Shown here piece by piece: positions 1 to 8,570 of a DNA stretch of 64,000 nt; within the stretch, counting starts at the first letter, position 1; each line of letters begins with the position of its first letter. This DNA comes from Flexivirga oryzae (lineage in GTDB: Bacteria; Actinomycetota; Actinomycetes; Actinomycetales; Dermatophilaceae): contig NZ_JACHVQ010000001.1 of NCBI RefSeq assembly GCF_014190805.1, positions 1,922,001 through 1,986,000 of the forward strand, written 5' to 3'. A model generated the notes under the pieces. The model was not told the DNA's origin. It saw only the letters and a list, made by a program, of their open reading frames with translations, and made no database searches. Both the position numbers and the translations under genes were made by a program.

Positions 1-7
1 CGTTCAA

Positions 8-985
8 GTGGTTGAATCGCCGTTCATGAGGGGTTCACGTCGCGTTCGGTTCGTGGATGTGCACGGTCATCGCCGTGCATTCGTCCTGGCCGGTCACGGC
101 CCGGCGTTGCTGTTGCTGCACGGCGTGGCGTGCGACCACACCACCTGGGACCGCGTCATCCGGCCGCTCTCACGCGACTACACCGTCGTCGCACCCGATC
201 TGCTGGGCCACGGCCAGTCGGCCAAACCACGCGCCGACTACACGCTCGGTGGTTACGCCAACGGCATGCGGGACCTGTTGTCGATCCTGGACATCGACCG
301 GGCGACCGTCGTCGGCCACAGCTTCGGCGGCGGCGTCGCGATGCAGTTCGCCTACCAATACCCCGAGCTGACCGAGCGGCTCGTGCTCGTCGCCCCCGGA
401 GGACTGGGCCCGGAGGTCAGCCCGGTCATCCGGCTGGCGACGGCACCCGGGTTCCAGCAGGTGATGGGCCTGCTGACGCTCCCCGGGGTGCGGCACATCA
501 ACACCGCCGGACTGCGGCTCGCACACGCCGCGCGGCTGCCCGGGACACGGGACGTCGACGAGATCGCCTCGATCTACGACAGTTTCCGCGACCGCGGTGC
601 CCGTGCCGCGGCCGGCCACGTGCTGCGCGCGGTCGTCGACCGGCACGGGCAGATCGTCACGATGACCGACCGCGCCTACCTCACCGAGTCGATGCCCCTG
701 GCGGTGATCTGGGGTGCGCAGGACCCGATCATCCCCGCATCGCAGGCCCGCAACGTGGAGGCACTGGCGCCCGGCGCACGGATCGAGATCATCGAGGGCA
801 GTGGGCATTTCCCGCATCGGGATCATCCGGAGGAGTTCCTGCGGATCATCCGGGAGTTCCTGGCCACGACGCGTCCCTCGTCATACGACCGAGAGCGGCT
901 GCGCGAGTTGCTCCGCGCCGGCGCCGGGCGGCCGATCCGGCGGGCCCGCGCGGGACGGCGGCCGGTCGCGCCGCTGACCGGCTGA
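8..985 (+). CDS. alpha/beta-hydrolase fold protein
   Basis: Predicted soluble alpha/beta-hydrolase of 325 residues with unknown substrate. The nucleophile elbow GHSFGG places Ser105; Asp239 (WGAQDP) and His267 (SGHFPH) follow in the order expected for the catalytic triad, and the HG at 38-39 fits the oxyanion loop. The last 35 or so residues are Arg-rich and lie outside the fold. GTG at 8 is the first in-frame start in the window; ATG at 26 is equally possible, and the gene could begin before the window. It looks esterase- or haloperoxidase-like. The family is sure, the reaction is not. Confidence 0.85.
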   Translation: MVESPFMRGSRRVRFVDVHGHRRAFVLAGHGPALLLLHGVACDHTTWDRVIRPLSRDYTVVAPDLLGHGQSAKPRADYTLGGYANGMRDLLSILDIDRATVVGHSFGGGVAMQFAYQYPELTERLVLVAPGGLGPEVSPVIRLATAPGFQQVMGLLTLPGVRHINTAGLRLAHAARLPGTRDVDEIASIYDSFRDRGARAAAGHVLRAVVDRHGQIVTMTDRAYLTESMPLAVIWGAQDPIIPASQARNVEALAPGARIEIIEGSGHFPHRDHPEEFLRIIREFLATTRPSSYDRERLRELLRAGAGRPIRRARAGRRPVAPLTG

Positions 986-1006
986 TCGCGACGGGTTCCG
1001 GCGCGT

Positions 1007-1012
1007 TACGGT
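1007..1012 (+). promoter_or_regulatory. -10 hexamer TACGGT, leaderless geometry
   Basis: TACGGT ends exactly six bases before the GTG start at 1019. There is no Shine-Dalgarno sequence, so transcription probably starts at the GTG. No clear -35 is visible. Confidence 0.45.
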
Positions 1013-1018
1013 GCGCTG

Positions 1019-1540
1019 GTGGATCTCGTCATACGCGACCGGCAGGACGCCGACCTGCCCGCCCTGGTCGACCTGCTCGGTCGCCAGCAGGCACAGACGC
1101 GCTACCCGTTCATCTGGCCGTTCCCGCAGCCGGTCGAGGAGTTCCTGAAACGTGCGGCGGAGCTGCGCGCCTGGGTCGCGACGATCGACGGCGAGGTCGT
1201 CGGGCACGTGGCTGTCACCGCCGTCGACGATGACCCGATCGGTCGGTCATGGGCGGCCGCACACGACGTACCCATAGCCGAGTTGCGCTGCATATCAGTC
1301 TTCTTCACGGACATCACGCGGTCCGGGCAAGGAATCGGTTCACGGCTGTTGCAGCACGCGACCGACTTCGCACTGGCTGACGGTTACCCGGTGCTCGACG
1401 TCGTCGCGGCCCACGAGACGCCGGTCAAGCTCTACCTGCGCCGCGGCTGGCAGCTCATCGAGACGACGCAGGCACCCTGGCACCCGGGCACCGACCTGCC
1501 CATCCACCTGATGATCCTGCCGGTCGGCCACACGAGTTGA
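1019..1540 (+). CDS. GNAT family N-acetyltransferase
   Basis: Predicted acetyl-CoA-dependent N-acetyltransferase of 173 residues; the acceptor is unknown. The acetyl-CoA pyrophosphate loop is visible as RSGQGIGSRLL near residues 102-112, after a beta strand reading LRCISVFF, and the C-terminal KLYLRRGW matches the usual GNAT end. The GTG at 1019 is chosen because translation from it gives the complete fold and a TANNNT hexamer lies six bases upstream. The gene stands alone, converging with the next gene 19 bases away. Family certain, substrate unknown. Confidence 0.85.
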   Translation: MDLVIRDRQDADLPALVDLLGRQQAQTRYPFIWPFPQPVEEFLKRAAELRAWVATIDGEVVGHVAVTAVDDDPIGRSWAAAHDVPIAELRCISVFFTDITRSGQGIGSRLLQHATDFALADGYPVLDVVAAHETPVKLYLRRGWQLIETTQAPWHPGTDLPIHLMILPVGHTS

Positions 1541-1559
1541 TCGGCGACCGATCGACAGG

Positions 1560-2327
1560 TCACCGATACGGAGCGCCTTTCGGGGGCGCCGTGCAGCTCC
1601 CGAGCCAACGGACGTTGCGTCGGCAGCCGACGCTCACCTGGTCGGACCCGCCGAACACGGACAGGACGACGTAGCTGTCGGCACTCAGCGGCCGGTCGGT
1701 CGTCTTCGTGACGCGCGCGACGTCGTCGGCCCCGGGGTCGGGCAGCGAGCAGCCGGTGTCCCCTGCTGCGGACGGATACGTAGCGGGCTGAACCCAATCG
1801 AGCTCGATGCGGTCGTCCGCGTCGACCTGCCCCTCGTCCACGACATCCAGGATCGGCTCGTCGCAGTCGTGTTCCCCACTGTCGAGCCGACCGTGCAGCA
1901 GGGCCGCGGTCTGCTCCAGGCTGTCGTAGTCCGCCGGCAGCGCGTAGATCTCGAACACCGCAGGGGTACAGACCTGGTAGTAGAACATGACGACGTCCCG
2001 CTCGCCGTCGCCGTCGCTGTAGCCAGGGTCCAGCGAGCAACTGACCTCGGACCACGAGCGCACCGGCGCGCCGAGCGGTGTGAGGTCTGCGCGGGCGCGC
2101 GCCGTCACCGCGAGCACGTCGGGCAGCCGGTGCTGGGTCCGCTCGACCAGCTCGCCGGCCGCGTGCTTGTGGTACGTGCTGAACGCCCACCCCGGGACGA
2201 ACGTCAGCAGCAGGCCGAGCGCGGCGACGACGGCGAGGGAGGTGACGACCACCGGGCGCCGTGAACGCTTCGACCGCCGCGGCCGATCGACCATGCCGTC
2301 CGCAGTTGTCGCCTCGTCGACGTCCAT
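1560..2327 (-). CDS. single-pass membrane-anchored protein, unknown function
   Basis: A 255-residue protein I do not recognise. Residues 1-24 are charged and Arg-rich, residues about 25-47 form one hydrophobic segment, and the rest is acidic and probably extracytoplasmic. The outer part holds six cysteines in well separated places (CSL, VCT, DCD, GCSL, GCR, SCT), which fits a disulfide-stabilised exported domain. ATG at 2327 is preferred because a TAGGCT hexamer lies exactly six bases upstream. It is divergent from the LLM oxidoreductase gene, with 98 bases between them. No catalytic motif was seen. Confidence 0.7.
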   Translation of the reverse strand: MDVDEATTADGMVDRPRRSKRSRRPVVVTSLAVVAALGLLLTFVPGWAFSTYHKHAAGELVERTQHRLPDVLAVTARARADLTPLGAPVRSWSEVSCSLDPGYSDGDGERDVVMFYYQVCTPAVFEIYALPADYDSLEQTAALLHGRLDSGEHDCDEPILDVVDEGQVDADDRIELDWVQPATYPSAAGDTGCSLPDPGADDVARVTKTTDRPLSADSYVVLSVFGGSDQVSVGCRRNVRWLGSCTAPPKGAPYR

Positions 2328-2333
2328 GGCGGG

Positions 2334-2339
2334 AGCCTA
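2334..2339 (-). promoter_or_regulatory. -10 hexamer TAGGCT, leaderless geometry
   Basis: On the minus strand TAGGCT is followed by six bases and then the ATG at 2327. This supports that start and a leaderless message. Confidence 0.45.
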
Positions 2340-2413
2340 ACCACTGGCGCGCACCCCACCGGTACGCGGCGAACCGGACCCAGACACGCCATAGACAGAC
2401 CGCGCGCACGGCG

Positions 2414-2419
2414 TAGCGT
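2414..2419 (+). promoter_or_regulatory. -10 hexamer TAGCGT with TAGACA -35, leaderless geometry
   Basis: TAGCGT ends six bases before the ATG at 2426. TAGACA at 2392-2397 lies 16 bases upstream and matches TTGACA in five of six positions. No Shine-Dalgarno sequence is present. Confidence 0.5.
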
Positions 2420-2425
2420 CTAGGT

Positions 2426-3376
2426 ATGACGAAACTGGGTTATCAGATCCCCAACTTCACCTACCCGAGCGTTCCTGCCGAGAAACTGTTTCCGGCCGTT
2501 GTGCAGCAGGCCCGGGAAGCCGACGACAGCGGCTTCGACACCGTGCTCGTGATGGACCACTTCTACCAACTGCCCAACCTCGGTGCACCGGACGAGCCGA
2601 TGATCGAGTGTTACGTGCTGCTGTCCGCTCTCGCCCAGCACACGTCCACTGTGCGTTTGTCCGCGCTGGTCACCGGCAACACCTACCGCAATCCGGCCCT
2701 GCTCGCCAAGGAGGTCACCGCACTGGACGTCGTCTCCGGCGGACGGGCGCAACTGGGCATCGGCGCCGGCTGGTACGAGTTTGAACATGACTCTCTTGGC
2801 TATGAGTTCGGCACATTTACGGATCGATTCGAACGCCTTGAAGAGGCGTTGCAGATCATCCTGCCGATGCTCCGCGGCGAGCGGCCGACCCTGGACGGCG
2901 AGCGGTACCGGGTCACGGAGGCCATCAACTCCCCCGCACCGCTGCGACGGGTCCCGGTGATGATCGGCGGCGGGGGCGTACGCAAGACGCTGCGGATGGT
3001 CGCGCAGTATGCCGACGAGTCCAACATCATCTGCGGGAAGGACGAGGTGGCGAGCAAGCTCGAGGCGCTGGCCGGTCACTGCGAGCGACTGGGCCGGGAC
3101 CGCTCCGAGATCACGGTCAGCTATCAGACGACAGCATGCATCGCGCCGACGCACGAACAGGCGCGTGCCGAGCTGGACGCCTACCTCGAACGCAATCCGC
3201 GAGCCCGAGCGCGCGCGAACTCGGTCATCGTGGGCGCTCCGGACGAGGTGGCTGCGGGCTACACCGCCCTGTTGGCGTTGGGCATTGACGGTGTGACGGT
3301 GAATGCACCGGCGAACGGGCACATCGAGGGACGGGTCCAGTTGCTCGGCGAGACGTTGGCCCCGCTCATCGGGTAG
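2426..3376 (+). CDS. LLM-class F420-dependent oxidoreductase
   Basis: Luciferase-like TIM-barrel oxidoreductase of 316 residues, of the group that uses reduced F420 rather than FMN; the substrate is unknown. Visible marks are the N-terminal strand LGYQIPNF, VMDHFYQLP around 42-50, the cofactor-side motif GIGAGWYEFEH near 111-121 and the glycine-rich turn VMIGGGGVRKTL. Length is normal for the family. Together with the deazaflavin-type protein at 10.8 kb it suggests that the host makes F420. The stop lies 25 bases before the GrpB remnant. Confidence 0.85.
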   Translation: MTKLGYQIPNFTYPSVPAEKLFPAVVQQAREADDSGFDTVLVMDHFYQLPNLGAPDEPMIECYVLLSALAQHTSTVRLSALVTGNTYRNPALLAKEVTALDVVSGGRAQLGIGAGWYEFEHDSLGYEFGTFTDRFERLEEALQIILPMLRGERPTLDGERYRVTEAINSPAPLRRVPVMIGGGGVRKTLRMVAQYADESNIICGKDEVASKLEALAGHCERLGRDRSEITVSYQTTACIAPTHEQARAELDAYLERNPRARARANSVIVGAPDEVAAGYTALLALGIDGVTVNAPANGHIEGRVQLLGETLAPLIG

Positions 3377-3401
3377 CCGCGGTGTCGGGAGCACGCCCGA
3401 C

Positions 3402-3752
3402 ATGCCGGCGCTCGTCGACGACTACGACGAATTCTCCGGCGCCGTAACGCTGTCCGAACCGGGCGGCTGGGTCCTGGCTCCCGAACCGGGCGATGCCGAG
3501 CGGCGCAAGGTCGGTGCCTGCTACCCGGACATCGCGAGTCGGACACACCACCTGCACGTCGTCGAACGCCGCAGCACCAAGTGGCCCGACTGGCTGTTGT
3601 TCCGCGACTACCTCCGGTCGCACGACGACCGCGCCCGCGCGTACGCCGCACTGAAAACCCGGCTGGCAGCGGCGGATGCGCACGACCGCCCGGCATACCG
3701 AGCGGCCAAGGCGCCGTTCATCGAAGCCGTGCTGCGGGACGCCCGAGCGTAG
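3402..3752 (+). pseudogene. 5'-truncated GrpB/UPF0157 family remnant
   Basis: Residual C-terminal two thirds of a GrpB-family (UPF0157, nucleotidyltransferase-fold) protein. From the ATG at 3402 there are 116 residues, against about 170-180 for intact members. The family signature is present as THHLHVVER, then LLFRDYLRSH, YAALKTRLA and the terminal KAPFIEAVL. The first 50-60 residues, including the usual HVGST motif, are missing. A stretch reading VGSTPDMPA just before the ATG in the same frame may be the cut edge of that motif. The 5' end abuts the LLM gene and the 3' end overlaps the EamA gene by 35 bases. It could still be translated. Confidence 0.65.
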
Positions 3753-4656
3753 AACGCCTGGCCGTCACGGCCCCCGCGGACACGAAGACGTTGCTGACGA
3801 CGATCAACGCGATGCCGGTCCACTCGTGGACGGCAAGGCCCTGGTGCAGGAAGAGCCATCCGGCGAGAGCCGCCCACACCGGGTTCACACTCGTGAAGGT
3901 GCCGAACATCGACGCCCGCACCCAGCGCAACGCCTGCAGGTCGGCGGCATACGGCACGGCGGAGGACAGCAGACCGCACGCAGCGGCGAGCAGCAGCCCG
4001 ACCGCGGTGGGTTGATGGGTCGCGAACCACCACGTCGCGACGGGCAGCCACAGCATCGCACTGACCGCATTGGCTACTGCGGTGCCCTGCAAGCCCGGCA
4101 GCAACCGGCCGGCCGACCGGTTGAGCAGGATGTAGCAACCCCAGGCGACGGCCGCGGTGAGCGCGAGTGCGACACCGAGTATGTCGGTGGTCGGGCCGGG
4201 GTCGGTGAGCACGACCACGCCGACTGCGGCCAGACCAGCACAGCAGAAGTCGATCGCACGCCGGGACGAGAGCACCGCGACGGTGAGCGGGCCGAGGAAC
4301 TCCAGCGTCACCGCGAGTCCGAGTCCGAGCCGCTGAATCGCCTCGTACAGCGATAGATTCATCACGCTGAACACCACCGCCAGGGCAACGACGGGCAACC
4401 ACTGCTGCCGGGTCAGGCCGCGGAGACGCGGCCGGACGGTCGGCATCAGGACCAGCGCGGTGACCAGTTGCCGCACGGCGACGACACCGACCGGGCCGAT
4501 GGCGGGGAACGCGAGCGCGCCGAGCGCCGCCCCGGTCTGGTTGGACGCGGAGGAGCCGAGCATCAGACCGATGCCTGCGACGCTCTGCCGCGGTTCGGCG
4601 ACGTGGACCGTCACGCTCACGGGTGTCGGGCGCTGCGGGTTCGCGGTCGTCTGCAT
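3718..4656 (-). CDS. EamA/RhtA-type drug-metabolite transporter
   Basis: Ten-helix inner-membrane exporter with two EamA repeats, about 312 residues from the ATG at 4656. Marks are the early glycine-rich helix after the N-terminal tail, VRQLVTALVLMP, LEFLGPLTVAVLSSRR at the end of the first repeat and TSVNPVWAALAGWLFL in the second. This resembles RhtA/YdcZ-like amino-acid or metabolite exporters. An in-frame ATG at 4698 would add 14 polar residues but leave only 27 bases to the divergent LysR gene, so the shorter form is preferred. The LysR neighbour probably controls it. The exported compound is unknown. Confidence 0.85.
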   Translation of the reverse strand: MQTTANPQRPTPVSVTVHVAEPRQSVAGIGLMLGSSASNQTGAALGALAFPAIGPVGVVAVRQLVTALVLMPTVRPRLRGLTRQQWLPVVALAVVFSVMNLSLYEAIQRLGLGLAVTLEFLGPLTVAVLSSRRAIDFCCAGLAAVGVVVLTDPGPTTDILGVALALTAAVAWGCYILLNRSAGRLLPGLQGTAVANAVSAMLWLPVATWWFATHQPTAVGLLLAAACGLLSSAVPYAADLQALRWVRASMFGTFTSVNPVWAALAGWLFLHQGLAVHEWTGIALIVVSNVFVSAGAVTARRSTLGRPAARLR

Positions 4657-4713
4657 GCGTTCCACGCTAGGGACTGATCGTGAATTCCCCTCGTGCATGT
4701 TTCGTCACTGCCA

Positions 4714-4719
4714 TACGCT
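4714..4719 (+). promoter_or_regulatory. -10 hexamer TACGCT of the lysR-type gene
   Basis: TACGCT is followed by six bases and the ATG at 4726, giving a likely leaderless transcript. It lies in the short divergent region shared with the EamA gene, where a LysR operator would be expected. Confidence 0.45.
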
Positions 4720-4725
4720 TTGGTT

Positions 4726-5592
4726 ATGAATTGGACACTGCGTGAGCTGCAGGTGTTCGTCGCGGCGGTCGAGACAGGATCGTTCACCGACGCCGCCATC
4801 GAGTTGCACATCTCGCAGGCCGCCGTCTCCCGGACGATCGCCTCACTCGAGCGCGGTGTCGGTTTCCAGCTGCTGCGCCGGATCCCGCGCGGCTGCGAAC
4901 CGACCAACGCCGGCCTGCAGGCCCTGCCGCACGTGCGCCGGGTGCTGGGCGAGGCGGAGCGTTTCGAGCGATTCCTGCACACCCGACACGCCCACCTCCG
5001 GCTCGGGTACGCCTGGGCGGCGCTGGGGCGCCATACCGCACCGTTGCAGCGCCAGTGGGCCCGGCAACACGAGGAGGTCGAACTCGAACTGGTCCGGCAC
5101 AACTCTCCGACGGCGGGGTTGGCGGACGGTGCCTGCGATGTGGCGATCGTGCGCCGCGAGATCGACGGACGCCGGTTCGGCTCCGTCATCGTCGGGTTGG
5201 AGGACCGGCTCGTCGCGTTCGCCGCGGACGACCCGCAGTGGGCCGGCCGGCGACGACTGACCATGGCCGAGATCGCCGACCGCACGGTCGTGATCGACCT
5301 GCGGTCCGGGACCACGAGCGAGGAGCTGTGGCAGCACGCAGCCAAGATGCCGCGGTTCACCGAGACCACCGACGTCGACGCCTGGCTCGACGTCATCGCC
5401 GCGGGTCGCGGCGTCGGCACCACCGCAGAAGCGACCGCCCATCACCATCCTCGGCCCGGGGTGAGCTACCGCCGCATCACGGACGGCCCGCGCATCCCGG
5501 TCCGGCTCGCGTGGTGGCGTGACGAACGCCCGCCGGGGCTCGCGGACCTCATCGACGCCGTCACCCGCCTCTATGCGGACTCCGGGAAGTAG
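4726..5592 (+). CDS. LysR-type transcriptional regulator
   Basis: LysR regulator of 288 residues. The winged helix-turn-helix occupies residues 1-60 (LRELQVFVAAVETGSFT, then ISQAAVSRTIASLE), followed by a linker helix and a two-lobed effector domain of the PBP2 type. The effector is unknown. Divergent placement next to the EamA exporter suggests control of that exporter, the standard LysR arrangement. The start is fixed by the conserved NWTLRELQVF and by the upstream TACGCT. The gene ends at a strong terminator shared with pdxS. Confidence 0.9.
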   Translation: MNWTLRELQVFVAAVETGSFTDAAIELHISQAAVSRTIASLERGVGFQLLRRIPRGCEPTNAGLQALPHVRRVLGEAERFERFLHTRHAHLRLGYAWAALGRHTAPLQRQWARQHEEVELELVRHNSPTAGLADGACDVAIVRREIDGRRFGSVIVGLEDRLVAFAADDPQWAGRRRLTMAEIADRTVVIDLRSGTTSEELWQHAAKMPRFTETTDVDAWLDVIAAGRGVGTTAEATAHHHPRPGVSYRRITDGPRIPVRLAWWRDERPPGLADLIDAVTRLYADSGK

Positions 5593-5625
5593 CCCGGCCA
5601 AGGTTGCAGGCCGTCCTATGACGAA

Positions 5626-5654
5626 GCAGGGCACGCCGATTCGGCGTGCCCTGC
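5626..5654. terminator. bidirectional hairpin terminator between lysR-type gene and pdxS
   Basis: Perfect 14-base arms (GCAGGGCACGCCGA and its complement) around one central base, so the effective hairpin is a 12-pair stem with a GATTC loop. It lies 33 bases after the lysR-type stop and 28 bases after the pdxS stop and can serve both convergent genes. Confidence 0.8.
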
Positions 5655-5681
5655 GGTCGAAGAGTTCGTCGTCTCAGCGGA

Positions 5682-6575
5682 TCACCATCCGCGCTCGGCG
5701 AGTCGGTGCGGCTGCGCGATGTCCTCGACGTTGATGCCGACCATGGCCTCGCCCAGGCCACGCGAGACCTTCGCGATGACGTCGGGGTCGTCGTAGAAGG
5801 TCGTCGCCTTGACGATCGCCTCGGCGCGCTGCGCCGGGTTGCCCGACTTGAAGATGCCCGAGCCGACGAAGACGCCCTCGGCGCCCAGCTGCATCATCAT
5901 CGCCGCGTCCGCGGGAGTGGCGATGCCACCGGCGGTGAAGAGCACGACCGGGAGTTTGCCGGCGGCCGCAACCTCCTTCACGAGCTCGTATGGCGCCTGC
6001 AGCTCCTTGGCTGCGACATACAACTCGTCCTCGGGGAGGTTCTGCAGGCGGCGGATCTCCTGGCGGATCTGCCGCATGTGGGTCGTGGCGTTCGAGACGT
6101 CACCGGTGCCGGCTTCGCCCTTCGAACGGATCATCGCTGCGCCCTCGGTGATGCGGCGCAGCGCCTCACCCAGGTTGGTCGCACCACAGACGAAGGGAAC
6201 GGTGAACTCCCACTTGTCGATGTGGTTGGCGTAGTCGGCCGGGGTGAGCACCTCCGACTCGTCGATGTAGTCGACGCCGAGGCTCTGCAGCACCTGCGCC
6301 TCGACGAAGTGACCGATCCGCGCCTTGGCCATCACCGGGATCGAGACGGCCTCGATGATGCCGTCGATCATGTCCGGGTCGCTCATCCGCGAGACGCCAC
6401 CCTGGGCGCGGATGTCGGCGGGGACCCGCTCAAGCGCCATGACCGCGACAGCACCGGCGTCCTCGGCGATCTTCGCCTGGTCCGGCGTGACGACGTCCAT
6501 GATGACGCCGCCTTTCAGCATCTCCGCCATACCGCGCTTCACTCGGGCGGTGCCGGTCTCGGTCACGTTCGTCAC
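5682..6575 (-). CDS. pdxS: pyridoxal 5'-phosphate synthase subunit PdxS
   Basis: Synthase subunit of the DXP-independent vitamin B6 pathway: it joins ribose 5-phosphate, glyceraldehyde 3-phosphate and ammonia (from glutaminase PdxT) into PLP. 297 residues, normal length. The active-site lysines are visible in VMAKARIGH (Lys84) and MIRSKGEAGTG (Lys152), with Asp27 in VIMDVV. GTG at 6575 is chosen because AAGGAG lies eight bases upstream and the protein then starts at the usual place. The partner pdxT is not adjacent: a terminator and the convergent LysR gene follow. The 244 bases upstream separate it from the PIM operon and probably hold its promoter. Confidence 0.95.
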   Translation of the reverse strand: MTNVTETGTARVKRGMAEMLKGGVIMDVVTPDQAKIAEDAGAVAVMALERVPADIRAQGGVSRMSDPDMIDGIIEAVSIPVMAKARIGHFVEAQVLQSLGVDYIDESEVLTPADYANHIDKWEFTVPFVCGATNLGEALRRITEGAAMIRSKGEAGTGDVSNATTHMRQIRQEIRRLQNLPEDELYVAAKELQAPYELVKEVAAAGKLPVVLFTAGGIATPADAAMMMQLGAEGVFVGSGIFKSGNPAQRAEAIVKATTFYDDPDVIAKVSRGLGEAMVGINVEDIAQPHRLAERGW

Positions 6576-6774
6576 TTCGGGGACTCCTTGCTGAGGTCTG
6601 GGGACACTCCCAGGATACGGCGCGCGAAAGGCAGCTTCATGCCAAGAGGGCCGACATGACACGATCCGGCCACGGCATACCCCGGCCACCGAACGCCCGC
6701 ACGCCCACGCGACAGGCCCAGAACGCACCGAGAGGCCCAGTAATACCCCTGATTTTCGGGGATTTCGAGCGCTA

Positions 6775-6810
6775 TTGGTGAGCCTGTCGGCGGTTGGTGA
6801 GCCTGTCGGC
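6775..6810. repeat. 17-bp direct repeat, two copies, period 19
   Basis: TTGGTGAGCCTGTCGGC occurs at 6775-6791 and again at 6794-6810, in the gap between the LemA-like gene stop and pdxS. It could be a regulator site for pdxS or simple slippage; nothing decides. Confidence 0.6.
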
Positions 6811-6819
6811 AGGGGTTGG

Positions 6820-7395
6820 TCAGAGGCCGTCGGGGAGGCGGTCGTCGAACTCCACCGTGATCGGCAGCGGGGTGTGACCGGCCAGGCCGAGGAACCGTAC
6901 CTGCGGTCGCTGCCGCAGCCGGCGCACGTCCCGGACCGCCTCGTTGTGGAAGCGGCGGGCGATCTGCACCCTTTGACCGGCCGAGCGCAGGTGCTCGACG
7001 ATCTCCGGCCAGCCGTCGTTCTCGTCCCGCAACTCGGCGACCACATCCGTGCTCAGTGTCGTGCACAGCACCTGGGTGAGGGTCGACTCGGTCTGCGCGC
7101 GGTCCGCCCCGATGCCGTCGGCCCGCACCCCGCCGCCCAGCGTCGCCACGTCCGCGGCCTCCAGCGAGGCGCTCGCCGCGTCGGCCAGCAGCGCGGCGCT
7201 CGCCGGGTCGAGCGCGCCGGACCCAGCGACCTCGCGCACCACCTCGGCCCGACGCACCAGTTGGGCGTCCAACGACGAGACCGAGCCCTCGACCTTGGTG
7301 TGCAAGCGGTCGAGACGGGCGGCGGTGTAGGAGAGATACCAGGCCAGCAACGCGATCACGGCGATGACGACCGAGGTCCAGGCGAGCAGCCCCAT
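6820..7395 (-). CDS. LemA-like membrane protein at the end of the PIM operon
   Basis: 191 residues with one N-terminal hydrophobic helix (about 3-22), then a helical region whose LDRLHTKVEGSVSSLDAQL and RRAEVVREV resemble the LemA four-helix domain. A C-terminal part rich in basic residues follows. The role is unknown. It overlaps the pimA stop by one base (TGATG), so it is translated with pimA and is probably exposed on the cytoplasmic side of the membrane with the PIM enzymes. In mycobacteria a Nudix gene is found near this place instead. The LemA assignment is from sequence pattern only. Confidence 0.7.
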   Translation of the reverse strand: MGLLAWTSVVIAVIALLAWYLSYTAARLDRLHTKVEGSVSSLDAQLVRRAEVVREVAGSGALDPASAALLADAASASLEAADVATLGGGVRADGIGADRAQTESTLTQVLCTTLSTDVVAELRDENDGWPEIVEHLRSAGQRVQIARRFHNEAVRDVRRLRQRPQVRFLGLAGHTPLPITVEFDDRLPDGL

Positions 7396-8570
7396 CAGCT
7401 ACGACCCCGCATCACGCGCCTGCCGCGACTGGCTGAAATCGTCTGCACCGCACCAGGATTCGCAGCCCGACACGTTTCGTAGACGTCCATGACATCCGAT
7501 GAGACCCGGGACCAGTCATAGTCCCTGGCCCGTATGGCGCCCGCGGCCGCCAGCGCGGACCGGCGTCCCGGTTCGGCCAGCAGACCGAGCACCGTCTGCG
7601 CCAGCGACGCCGGGTCGGCGGTCCGGAAGAGCGCCCCGGCCCGGCCCTGGTCCAGCACGTCCGCGAACGACGGCAGATCGCTGGCCACCACCGGGACCCC
7701 GGCACTCATCGCTTCCACCAGGATGATGCCGAAACTCTCCGCGCCGGTGTTCGGCGCGACATACGCATCGACCGATCGCAGGAGTGACGACTTGTCCTGC
7801 TCGCTGACCAGGCCGAGGAACTCGGTCGCGGCCCGCACCCGGTCGCTCATGCCGCGCAGGGCTTCGCGCGGGTCCCCGGGGCCCGCGACGAACAGCCGCA
7901 ACCCAGGGACGGCGTCCAACAGGTGCGGCATGGCGTCGAGCAGCACGGCGAGTCCCTTGCGCGGCTCCTCCAGCCGCCCGAGGAAGGCCAGCGTCGGCCG
8001 CTCCGGGCTCCCCTGCCAGTGCGGTGTCAGCGGCGCGGAGGCGAAGCGATCGACATACACGCCGTTGGGGATGATCACCGCATCGGCGGCGCCCTCGTGC
8101 CGGTGAATGGTGCGTAAAGCCTCGCGGGACACCGCAATTCGTCCGCTGAGCTTCTCCAGTTGCGGTTCCAGCAGCGGCATGATCGTGAGCAGCGCGCGCG
8201 ACCGCATGGTGCTGGAGTGGAAGGTGCCGACGACGGCCCCGTCCGCGGCCATCATCGCCAGCATCGACAGGCTCGGGGAGAACGGTTCGTGCACGTGCAG
8301 CACGTCGAACCCGCCGCGGTCGATCCACCGGTTGACCCGGGCCGCGGTGACCGGACCGAAGAGCAGTCGCGCCACCGATCCGTTGTAGGGCACCGGAACC
8401 GCACGCCCGGCGGAGTCGACGTACGGCGGCAGGTCGTCGTTCTCGTCCGAGGGCGCGAGCACCCGCACGTCGTGCCCCCGCGACAGCAGGTGCTCGGCCA
8501 GGTCCCGCACGTGGAACTGGACTCCCCCGGGCACGTCGAACGCGTACGGGCTGACCATGCCGATCCTCAT
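7395..8570 (-). CDS. pimA: phosphatidyl-myo-inositol mannosyltransferase PimA
   Basis: GT4-fold glycosyltransferase of 391 residues that moves mannose from GDP-mannose to phosphatidylinositol, the first PIM step, on the cytoplasmic membrane face. The N-terminus RIGMVSPYAFDVPGGVQFHV is near-diagnostic for PimA. The C-terminal Rossmann domain shows FLGRLEEPRKGLAVLLDA and the nucleotide-sugar signature GAESFGIILVEAMSAGVPVV. The ATG at 8570 lies in an ATGA overlap with the acyltransferase stop, fixing the start and indicating translational coupling. Length and context (pgsA, acyltransferase, HIT protein) agree. Confidence 0.93.
   Translation of the reverse strand: MRIGMVSPYAFDVPGGVQFHVRDLAEHLLSRGHDVRVLAPSDENDDLPPYVDSAGRAVPVPYNGSVARLLFGPVTAARVNRWIDRGGFDVLHVHEPFSPSLSMLAMMAADGAVVGTFHSSTMRSRALLTIMPLLEPQLEKLSGRIAVSREALRTIHRHEGAADAVIIPNGVYVDRFASAPLTPHWQGSPERPTLAFLGRLEEPRKGLAVLLDAMPHLLDAVPGLRLFVAGPGDPREALRGMSDRVRAATEFLGLVSEQDKSSLLRSVDAYVAPNTGAESFGIILVEAMSAGVPVVASDLPSFADVLDQGRAGALFRTADPASLAQTVLGLLAEPGRRSALAAAGAIRARDYDWSRVSSDVMDVYETCRAANPGAVQTISASRGRRVMRGRS

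Noticed and set aside
2420..3403. Long open frame opposite the LLM gene
   Set aside because: It mirrors the codon structure of the LLM gene, which has clear motifs; typical of GC-rich DNA.
6736..6751. Terminator-like CCCC...GGGG element before pdxS
   Set aside because: Only four base pairs with no extension; too weak to call.
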